Source of the DNA: an uncultured Lachnospiraceae bacterium
Lineage (GTDB): Bacteria; Bacillota; Clostridia; Lachnospirales; Lachnospiraceae
NCBI GenBank assembly: GCA_902782715.1
Contig: CACZOG010000095.1
Coordinates: 1-12,108 of the forward strand
Length of the DNA: 12,108 bases
Reading direction: 5' to 3'
Part shown: one piece after another, positions 6,431 through 12,108 of the stretch
Layout: each line of letters starts with the position of its first letter
Position numbering within the stretch: position 1 is the stretch's first letter
The notes under the pieces: model-generated
Seen by the model: the letters and a program-made list of their open reading frames with translations, nothing else
Told to the model about the DNA's origin: nothing
The model's database searches: none
Position numbers and translations under genes: made by a program

Positions 6431-9424
6431 ATGAACATCGAAGAAAGAAATAAACTCGAACAGAGATTTCAATATATTCTTACAATGAGACCTTCGCTTA
6501 ACAAGCAGGCTCTTTTCTCTGATACAACGCAGGATTATGTCTCCCCTGCGGAACCGCGTTTTAAGGAAAAAGTTACCGTTAAATTCAGAACCGCAAAGAA
6601 TAACGTTGATTCGGTCGAACTCATTTCCAAGGACAAAACTTTTGAAATGGTTAAAACCGAGGTCGATGCGAGATTTGATTACTATTCATGTGTTATCACG
6701 ATGGATGAAAAAGTTTTCGGTTACTGCTTCAGGATCACGGCGGGAAAGGTTGTCTGCTACTACAATTCGCGCGGTCTTTCCAAGGAAATCCAGGATTATT
6801 ATAACTTCAGACTGATCGCAGGATTCAGAACACCCACATGGGCCAAGGGTGCCGTAATGTACCAGATCTACGTGGACAGATTCTATAACGGCGACAAATC
6901 AAACGACGTGCTTACCAACGAGTACACATATCTCGACGGTTATTCGGAGCAGGTTACGGACTGGGAAAAATATCCCGCACAGATGGGTGTCAGAGAATTC
7001 TACGGCGGAGATCTGCAGGGTGTTCTTGATAAGATGGATTACTTAGAAGACCTCGGAATCGACGTGATTTACTTCAATCCTCTTTTTGTATCCCCGTCGA
7101 ACCATAAGTACGACATTCAGGATTATGATTACATCGATCCTCATATCGGCAAGATCGTCGAAGATGAGGGAGAACTCCTTCATGACGGTCAGAAAGAAAA
7201 CCGTTTTGCTACCAGATATATCAACAGAGTCACAAACAAGAAGAACCTCGAAGCCAGCAACGAGCTTTTCGCAAAGGTTGTAAAAGAAGCGCATAAAAGA
7301 GGCATGAAAGTCATCCTCGACGGCGTTTTCAATCACTGCGGCTCCTTCAACAAATGGCTTGACAGAGAAAGAATATACGAAAACGAAGAGGGCTACGAAA
7401 AAGGAGCATTTGTTTCCCAGGACAGCCCTTACAAGGACTATTTCAAATTCCATAAAGATGACTGCTGGCCGTACAATCCCAGTTACGACGGATGGTGGGG
7501 TCATGACACTCTGCCCAAACTCAACTACGAGGGCAGCAGGGAACTTACGGATTACATCATGAAGATTGGCCGTAAATGGGTAAGCGCACCTTACAATGCC
7601 GACGGCTGGCGTCTCGATGTTGCGGCAGACCTCGGACATTCGCCCGAATTCAACCACAGATTCTGGAAAGAATTCAGAAGATCCGTTAAACTTGCAAATC
7701 CCAATGCGGTCATTATCGCCGAGCACTACGGATATTCCAGAGACTGGCTCATGGGCGACGAGTGGGATACAGTCATGAACTATGACGCATTCATGGAGCC
7801 CGTAACCTGGTTCTTGACAGGAATGCAGAAGCACAGCGACGATTACAGAGAAGATCTGCTCGGAAACGCTGAGAGTTTCTGGGGTGCAATGACGCATCAC
7901 GGAACCAATTTCACCAATTCCTCGCTTCAGGTTTCGATGAATGAATTAAGCAACCACGACCATTCGAGATTCCTGACCAGAACCAACCGAAAAGTCGGAA
8001 GGATGCATACCCTCGGTTCACATGCGGCGGAAGAAGGCGTTAACAAAGCAGTCTTCAGGGAAGCAGTCGTTATGCAGATGACCTGGCCCGGCGCACCCAC
8101 GATCTATTACGGAGACGAGGCAGGCGTATGCGGATTTACGGATCCCGACAACAGAAGAACATATCCGTGGGGTAAGGAAGACAAGGAACTCATCGAATTC
8201 CACAAGCAGATGATCAGAGTTCACAAGCTCAATTCGGTTCTTTTAACAGGTTCTTTAATGAACCTCGGAGAGGACTATAACTATGTTGCTTACGGACGAT
8301 TCGACAAAGAAGAACAGATCATCGTAGTAGTTAACAACAACGATCACGAGATAGAAAAAGAAGTAAGCGTATGGAGGATCGGCGTTCCCGACAATGCCAA
8401 GATGCAGAGGATCGCATTTACGGGCAGGGACGGATTCTCATTCGACACACCGATCGTTAATTCCGCGGAAGGAAAGATCACATTAAAACTTCCCGCAGAA
8501 TCGGCAGCAGTTTACAAAGCTATCATTTCCGAAAAAGACAGGAACCGTACGATCGTAGGAAGCACGGATGAAGTCAAAGAGGAAATAAAGAAAGAGCCTG
8601 TCGAGAAGAAGGCAGTTAAGGCCGAGGAAAAGATTTCCAAGACCGAAGAAAAGACTCTGGATGAAAAGATCAAAGAAGAGAACATGATGAGTGCCAAATC
8701 CGAAGATGAGGACAAGGCAGAAAAACTGATCGATTCGGCAGAGGCAGCAAAGAAAGAAGAAGCTTCCAAAAATAAACCCGCAGCCGAGAAACAGGAAAAA
8801 CCTTCAGCGGATAAGCAGGATAAGGCCGAGAAGGCTGAAAAGAAGAAGGAAGCTTCCGAAAAGACCAAGCCCGAGAAGACTGAGACCGAAAAGGAAGAAA
8901 AAGCTTCCGATAAGGAACAGGCAAAAACTGAAGGACAAAATAAAGAAAAGGCTTCGGAAAAGACTGAAAAAGCAGACGATGCGGTAAAGAAAGAGTCTAA
9001 GGATTCCAAGAAGACCGAGGAAGGCAAGTCAAAGACTGAAGCATCAAAGGATGCGTCCAAAGAGGAGAAGAAGCCCGCCGAATCCAAGGATGCCGTGAAG
9101 GCTGACAAGCAGTCCGAGTCCGGGGAAGGCAAGTCCGATAAAGACAAGGCAGCGGAGACTAAGGCAGATAAGAGTGCCGAGAGCAAGGATTCAAAGGAAA
9201 GCGCAGCACCTGATAAGGAAACAGGCGGTAAGAAAGCCGAAGCTCCTGCTTCAGAGAACAAACCTGAAGAAAAGGCAGAAGATAAGAAGCCCGAAGCAGC
9301 AGCCGACAAGAAAGCTGAAGCACCTAAAGAAGAAAAGCCCAAGAAATCTGCATGGGAAGTTGCCGAAGAAGTTTGGGGCAAGCCCGAGGACAACAAGAAG
9401 AGCTGGTTCCCGTTCTTCAAATAA
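6431..9424 (+). CDS. Cytoplasmic GH13 alpha-amylase (neopullulanase/maltogenic amylase-like) with Lys/Glu-rich tail
   Basis: The ATG at 6431 follows GGGGTG (6421-6426) and gives 997 residues; an ATG at 6404 has no ribosome site and sits on the predicted transcript start. There is no signal peptide. Residues 1-135 form an N-terminal strand-rich domain like those of neopullulanase-type enzymes. The GH13 barrel (about 138-590) shows YQIYVDRFYNGD (144-155), region I DGVFNH (297-302), LPKLN (361-365; the neopullulanase subfamily usually has MPKLN), nucleophile Asp396 in GWRLD, acid Glu431 in IIAEH and His509-Asp510 in SNHDHSR. A C-terminal sheet domain ends near 700. Residues 711-972 are almost only K, E, A, S, D, T, P, with no aromatic or Cys residue, followed by a 25-residue end containing three Trp and WFPFFK. 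It probably cleaves imported maltodextrin or glycogen; the role of the tail is unknown. Confidence 0.93.
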   Translation: MNIEERNKLEQRFQYILTMRPSLNKQALFSDTTQDYVSPAEPRFKEKVTVKFRTAKNNVDSVELISKDKTFEMVKTEVDARFDYYSCVITMDEKVFGYCFRITAGKVVCYYNSRGLSKEIQDYYNFRLIAGFRTPTWAKGAVMYQIYVDRFYNGDKSNDVLTNEYTYLDGYSEQVTDWEKYPAQMGVREFYGGDLQGVLDKMDYLEDLGIDVIYFNPLFVSPSNHKYDIQDYDYIDPHIGKIVEDEGELLHDGQKENRFATRYINRVTNKKNLEASNELFAKVVKEAHKRGMKVILDGVFNHCGSFNKWLDRERIYENEEGYEKGAFVSQDSPYKDYFKFHKDDCWPYNPSYDGWWGHDTLPKLNYEGSRELTDYIMKIGRKWVSAPYNADGWRLDVAADLGHSPEFNHRFWKEFRRSVKLANPNAVIIAEHYGYSRDWLMGDEWDTVMNYDAFMEPVTWFLTGMQKHSDDYREDLLGNAESFWGAMTHHGTNFTNSSLQVSMNELSNHDHSRFLTRTNRKVGRMHTLGSHAAEEGVNKAVFREAVVMQMTWPGAPTIYYGDEAGVCGFTDPDNRRTYPWGKEDKELIEFHKQMIRVHKLNSVLLTGSLMNLGEDYNYVAYGRFDKEEQIIVVVNNNDHEIEKEVSVWRIGVPDNAKMQRIAFTGRDGFSFDTPIVNSAEGKITLKLPAESAAVYKAIISEKDRNRTIVGSTDEVKEEIKKEPVEKKAVKAEEKISKTEEKTLDEKIKEENMMSAKSEDEDKAEKLIDSAEAAKKEEASKNKPAAEKQEKPSADKQDKAEKAEKKKEASEKTKPEKTETEKEEKASDKEQAKTEGQNKEKASEKTEKADDAVKKESKDSKKTEEGKSKTEASKDASKEEKKPAESKDAVKADKQSESGEGKSDKDKAAETKADKSAESKDSKESAAPDKETGGKKAEAPASENKPEEKAEDKKPEAAADKKAEAPKEEKPKKSAWEVAEEVWGKPEDNKKSWFPFFK
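8561..9346 (+). repeat. Low-complexity Lys/Glu/Ala-coding tract
   Basis: This stretch encodes residues 711-972 of the amylase. It is purine-rich (GAA, GAG, AAG, AAA, GCA codons) and built from irregular short themes such as EKKxEAS, ADKxxE and KAEAPxE, not exact tandem copies. Such sequence is expected to be disordered with stretches of charged helix. It explains the long Ser/Phe/Leu-rich open frame on the opposite strand (8512-9504), which is not a gene. Confidence 0.85.
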
Positions 9425-9448
9425 CGTAAAAGGGAAGTTATTGGTATT

Positions 9449-10534
9449 ATGATCACGAAACAGGTTATCAAAACAAGTATCGAAGAATTAAAAGAAGTGT
9501 CCAAGATTGACTTTTATGTAGTGGACGGACAAGGTCTTTTAATGGCCGCTACCGACAAGGATATCCCGAACACCGAGCAGATGCTTGAGTTTTTCGAATC
9601 CAAAGCGGACAGCCAGATCATCGGAGATGTAACGCTTTTTAAGATAAAAGACGAGGATGAAGCGGTGTTCGTACTTGTCGCAAAAGGCAATCCCGCCGAC
9701 AGTTACATATTCGGAAAGATCTGCGCAAACGAGTTAAGCCATCTTCTGGTTGCTTACAGAGAGCAGTTTGACAATACGATCTATTTTCAGAATCTCCTTC
9801 TTGATAACCTTCTTTCGGTAGACATATACAATCGTGCAAGGAAACTCGGAATAGCACACAACAGTAAGAGGATCGTATACGTGATCGAAGTTCCGAGGGA
9901 CAAATCTTCGGAAGCAATGCTCGCACTTAAGAGCGCATTTGCGGAAGAAGGCGATTTTACGGTCAGCGTTGACGATCGAAATGTGATCTTAATTCACACG
10001 ATGGGCGAGGATGAGGATTTCGACAATATCGAAGAACTCGCCAAATGTATCGAAGAGATCTTAAATACGGAAGTCATGATCAAGACAAGGGTTGCGTACG
10101 GCGCCGTAGTCGAAGACTTAAGACTCCTTTCGCAGTCATACAAAGAAGCCAAGATGGCACTTGATGTCGGAGCGATCTTTTATTCCGATAAGACGGTCAT
10201 GGCATACAATTCGCTCGGCATCGGAAGACTTATTTACCAGCTTCCCGTCAATCTCTGCAAGATCTTCGTTACGGAAGTTTTCGGAGACGATATTCCCGAA
10301 GATGTGGATGAGGAAGTCATCGGAACGGTTAACGCATTCCTTGATAACAACTTCAACGTATCCGAGACGGCCAGACAGCTTTACATTCACAGAAATACGC
10401 TCGGCTACAGAATAGAAAAGTTAAAGCAGTCGACCGGTCTGGATGTCAGAGAGTTCAACGATGCTTTAACTTTCAGAATCGCACTTATGGTAGTTAATTA
10501 CGTTAAGTTCATGGAAGAAAACGAGAAGATATAG
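9449..10534 (+). CDS. CdaR/PucR-family transcriptional regulator
   Basis: This 361-residue protein begins 24 bases after the amylase stop, with AGGGAAG (9431-9437) as ribosome site, and probably shares its transcript. The C-terminus carries the family's HTH_30 helix-turn-helix: FNVSETARQLYIHRNTLGYRIEKL (about 302-325), then FRIALMV. The middle (about 140-260) looks like the GGDEF-like fold of CdaR proteins, with RVAYGAVVEDLRLLSQSYKEAKMAL (214-238). The N-terminal 110 residues differ from the sugar-diacid-binding domain of E. coli CdaR: IDFYVVDGQGLLMAATD (20-36) reads like a small PAS/sensor-type fold. The ligand is unknown; position suggests control of, or response to, alpha-glucan use. Its TAG stop touches the stop of the opposing gene directly, leaving no room for a terminator. 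Confidence 0.88.
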   Translation: MITKQVIKTSIEELKEVSKIDFYVVDGQGLLMAATDKDIPNTEQMLEFFESKADSQIIGDVTLFKIKDEDEAVFVLVAKGNPADSYIFGKICANELSHLLVAYREQFDNTIYFQNLLLDNLLSVDIYNRARKLGIAHNSKRIVYVIEVPRDKSSEAMLALKSAFAEEGDFTVSVDDRNVILIHTMGEDEDFDNIEELAKCIEEILNTEVMIKTRVAYGAVVEDLRLLSQSYKEAKMALDVGAIFYSDKTVMAYNSLGIGRLIYQLPVNLCKIFVTEVFGDDIPEDVDEEVIGTVNAFLDNNFNVSETARQLYIHRNTLGYRIEKLKQSTGLDVREFNDALTFRIALMVVNYVKFMEENEKI

Positions 10535-11266
10535 TTAAGCTATTCCGCGAAGAGAAGCATTAACCCCGAGGGATACAAGAAGATCTTTAAATGCTTTCAT
10601 TTCCTCGTTCGTATAGGCCGAGAAGGTATGAGGGAACGAAGATCTGAAATCATCATCCATCATATCGGCGAGGAGCGTTTCGGAAGGACGGTAGGACTGC
10701 AGGTAATAATTTGAGCAGCCTCTGATCCATTCGGCGATATCTCTGAATTCCTTCTCGGAATGAAGTTCGCGGCAGACGGTCGTACGGAATTCGTATTCGA
10801 CAGGAGAACTCATAAGAAGTTTTACGGATGTATCAAGTGCATCGGTATCGACATTTAAAAGACCGCATGCAAGAGGATAATTCTCCTTTGAAGATTTGAT
10901 GTCCATGGCGATGTAATCGACTAACGAATTATCGATCAGGTATTTTAAAACATCGGGTTTTAACCCGTTGGAATCAAGTTTTACGAGAAGATCTTTTTCT
11001 TTGATCTTTCTTATAAAATCAACAAGATCGGAGGATATTGTAGGCTCGCCTCCGGTTATGGCTACACCTTCAAGACGTTTTTTGCGGCTTTCAAGGAAAT
11101 CGAAAAACTCTTCTTCCGAAACAGCGGGATCCGCATCGGGACAGAGAACGAGTTCACCGTTATGGCAGAAAGGGCATTTTAAATTGCAGTAACCCGTAAA
11201 AACGGTGCATGCAAGATGTCCGGGATAATCCAAAAGAGTGGTTTTGTTTAATCCGTGAATAACCAT
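10535..11266 (-). CDS. nrdG: Anaerobic ribonucleotide reductase activating protein, NrdG2-type radical SAM enzyme
   Basis: The protein (243 residues) starts at ATG with TGGAGG (11272-11277 on the complement) five bases ahead. It has the radical-SAM cluster motif CNLKCPFC (Cys27, Cys31, Cys34; CxxxCxxC), an N-terminal lead GLNKTTLLDYPG (5-16) typical of the NrdG2 group (TIGR02495), and TGGEPT (71-76) for SAM binding. Members reduce SAM with a 4Fe-4S cluster to place the glycyl radical on the oxygen-sensitive class III reductase NrdD. nrdD is not adjacent, but the paired NrdR boxes in its promoter strongly support a ribonucleotide-reductase role over other radical-SAM activases such as those for pyruvate formate-lyase. 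It converges on the CdaR gene with no bases between the two stops. Confidence 0.9.
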   Translation of the reverse strand: MVIHGLNKTTLLDYPGHLACTVFTGYCNLKCPFCHNGELVLCPDADPAVSEEEFFDFLESRKKRLEGVAITGGEPTISSDLVDFIRKIKEKDLLVKLDSNGLKPDVLKYLIDNSLVDYIAMDIKSSKENYPLACGLLNVDTDALDTSVKLLMSSPVEYEFRTTVCRELHSEKEFRDIAEWIRGCSNYYLQSYRPSETLLADMMDDDFRSSFPHTFSAYTNEEMKAFKDLLVSLGVNASLRGIA

Positions 11267-11279
11267 ATGAGCCTCCAGG

Positions 11280-11295
11280 TATCAGTATATTGTAT
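11280..11295 (-). promoter_or_regulatory. NrdR box 2 (start-proximal)
   Basis: On the minus strand ATACAATATACTGATA matches the NrdR consensus acaCwATATAtwGtgt at about 11 of 16 positions, best in its left half. It overlaps a plausible -10 element (TACAAT or TATACT), so binding would block RNA polymerase. NrdR is the ATP/dATP-sensing repressor of ribonucleotide reductase genes and binds two boxes together. Support comes mainly from the exact spacing to box 1. Confidence 0.72.
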
Positions 11296-11310
11296 AAAAA
11301 ATTTACCAAA

Positions 11311-11326
11311 ATACAATATTTTGTAT
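11311..11326 (-). promoter_or_regulatory. NrdR box 1 (start-distal)
   Basis: On the minus strand ATACAAAATATTGTAT is nearly palindromic and matches the NrdR consensus at about 13 of 16 positions. It begins 31 bases upstream of box 2, leaving a 15-base gap; paired NrdR boxes in known promoters sit about three helical turns apart in this way. It overlaps a possible -35 element (TTGTAT). Confidence 0.8.
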
Positions 11327-11395
11327 TGTCCACCAGAAATTATAGCACAGCTTGAAATGAAATGAAACAGGATAAAGCTTTATTTCTTTTCAAAC

Positions 11396-11419
11396 TGAAA
11401 CTATGTTAAAGGTGTTTCA
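11396..11419 (+). promoter_or_regulatory. Inverted repeat upstream of the DUF4177 gene
   Basis: TGAAAC (11396-11401) and GTTTCA (11414-11419) are perfect inverted halves 12 bases apart, 38 bases before the next start codon. A 12-base perfect palindrome ATAAAGCTTTAT lies at 11372-11383. A weak promoter TTTATT-17-TATGTT can be drawn through the same region, so either repeat could be an operator. The 190-base gap 11267-11456 otherwise holds only the nrdG promoter with its NrdR boxes and the GAGGGG ribosome site (11444-11449). Confidence 0.35.
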
Positions 11420-11456
11420 ATAAAGGTAAAAAATTATTTTAAAGAGGGGATTGAAA

Positions 11457-12035
11457 ATGGCAGACTTGAAAAAACTAATGCTGGATGAGATCAGAAAAAA
11501 CACACACATCCAGTCCTCCTACATTGATGAAACGGAGGAATTGATCGACACCGGACTTGAGAAGAACGAGGACAACCTTGCGGCTGTTGCTCTTGCTTAC
11601 CTTGACGAAAAAGGTTACAGAAGAAGAGTTGACAACCTTGAGATCGCAAAGCAGAAGATCCTCGAAACTTCGGAAGGTTACGACACCATTATCGTAAAGA
11701 AGAACCGCGTTGTCGAAATGAACATCTTTGACAAGGCTACGGTTACCGAATTAAGAGACGCTCTTGACGTCTGCTTAAACAATACGGTTTCGTCCATTCA
11801 CACCAAACTCGACAGACTCACCAACAAGCAGTACGAGTATAAGGTTGATTTCGTGGATTCCTTTAAGATGGAATTCGAAAGACCCAGAAGCGGTCATCTC
11901 GGAGCCGAGGAATTTGTTTCTTTTGAAGAGAAGCTTAATGCCTATGCCCAGGAAGGCTGGGAGCTTGACAAGATCCATACCGAGCCCAAAGGAACGAGAG
12001 TATATCTTATCTTCAGAAGAGAAAAAATGGCCTAA
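11457..12035 (+). CDS. Hypothetical protein with C-terminal DUF4177 domain
   Basis: The ATG at 11457 lies seven bases after GAGGGG; a TTG six bases earlier is in frame but too close to that site. The product has 192 residues, no signal peptide and no membrane segment. Residues 126-188 fit DUF4177: YEYKVDFVDSF at the start, then EEKLNAYAQEGWELDKI (157-173) and a final strand RVYLIFRRE. The first 120 residues are charged and helical, with DETEELIDTGLEKNEDNLAAVALAYLDEKGY-like sequence (kept here as positions 24-54), and I do not recognise them. No function is known for DUF4177. It is followed after 17 bases by a tadA-like start, so the two may be co-transcribed. Confidence 0.78.
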   Translation: MADLKKLMLDEIRKNTHIQSSYIDETEELIDTGLEKNEDNLAAVALAYLDEKGYRRRVDNLEIAKQKILETSEGYDTIIVKKNRVVEMNIFDKATVTELRDALDVCLNNTVSSIHTKLDRLTNKQYEYKVDFVDSFKMEFERPRSGHLGAEEFVSFEEKLNAYAQEGWELDKIHTEPKGTRVYLIFRREKMA

Positions 12036-12052
12036 GGACAGGATCTGAATTG

Positions 12053-12108
12053 ATGATAAAAGATTTGAATCACGAACAATTCATGAAAAAAGCCATGCTG
12101 CAGGCAAG
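12053..12108 (+). CDS. tadA: tRNA-specific adenosine deaminase, N-terminal fragment (truncated by window)
   Basis: An ATG at 12053, nine bases after AGGA (12040-12043), opens a frame that runs off the window. The 18 readable residues, MIKDLNHEQFMKKAMLQA, match the usual TadA beginning (NHE-x-FMKKAL-x-xA). TadA converts A34 to inosine in tRNA-Arg. The zinc-binding HAE and PCxxC motifs would lie beyond the edge, so the call rests on the N-terminal signature only; a related CMP/dCMP-type deaminase is possible. Confidence 0.66.
   Translation, partial: MIKDLNHEQFMKKAMLQA

Noticed and set aside
7043..7900. 285-codon open frame on the minus strand
   Set aside because: Lies entirely opposite the catalytic GH13 domain, whose motifs are intact and in order; no independent coding evidence.
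8512..9504. 330-codon open frame on the minus strand, rich in Ser, Phe and Leu
   Set aside because: It is the reverse of the Lys/Glu/Ala-coding tail of the amylase; biased purine codons rarely make stops on the other strand. No ribosome site and no family-like sequence.
11372..11383. Perfect 12-base palindrome ATAAAGCTTTAT as an operator
   Set aside because: AT-rich, HindIII-centred palindromes of this length arise easily in such sequence; there is no second copy or known regulator to support it.

Overview
The window looks like chromosome from a low- to mid-GC Firmicute, most likely an anaerobic gut or rumen clostridium of the Lachnospiraceae type. The reasons are A/G-rich Shine-Dalgarno sites, TTG start use, a class-2 NrdG activase with paired NrdR boxes, a glmS-type ribozyme, a CdaR/PucR regulator and a DUF4190 protein with pilin-like sequence after its membrane segment. 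Genus-level placement is inference. I see no mobile element, CRISPR array, tRNA or rRNA.

Layout. (1) 1-3260, plus strand: a tightly packed run of a 3' fragment of a NUDIX/NrtR-like protein, a GH114-like lipoprotein overlapping it by ATGA, and a 689-residue protein with a C-terminal SAM methyltransferase domain. (2) 3326-5593, plus: a near-consensus promoter, alanine dehydrogenase (TTG start), a strong hairpin, a complete glmS-class self-cleaving ribozyme, then nagB (glucosamine-6-phosphate deaminase). A bidirectional terminator follows. (3) 5663-6238, minus: a small DUF4190/pilin-like membrane protein, divergent from (4) 6431-10534, plus: a cytoplasmic GH13 amylase of neopullulanase type with a 262-residue Lys/Glu/Ala tail, then a CdaR-family regulator. 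(5) 10535-11266, minus: an NrdG2-type radical-SAM activase, stop-to-stop with the regulator and preceded by two NrdR boxes. (6) 11457-end, plus: a DUF4177 protein and the 5' end of a tadA-like gene.

The standout is the ribozyme at 4612-4747. This class senses glucosamine-6-phosphate (GlcN6P) and normally sits in front of glmS, the GlcN6P synthase, shutting it off by product feedback. Here it precedes nagB, normally a catabolic enzyme that consumes GlcN6P. Self-cleavage by the substrate of a catabolic enzyme would be backwards. The simplest reading is that NagB runs in the synthetic direction here (fructose-6-phosphate + NH4+ to GlcN6P) and has taken over GlmS's role and its feedback switch. 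The adjacent alanine dehydrogenase, which can also fix free ammonium, fits a high-ammonium lifestyle. Whether glmS is absent from this genome cannot be seen here.

Other points of interest are the disordered amylase tail ending in an aromatic peptide, the NrdR box pair spaced exactly 31 bp, and the large unassigned N-terminal region of the methyltransferase protein.
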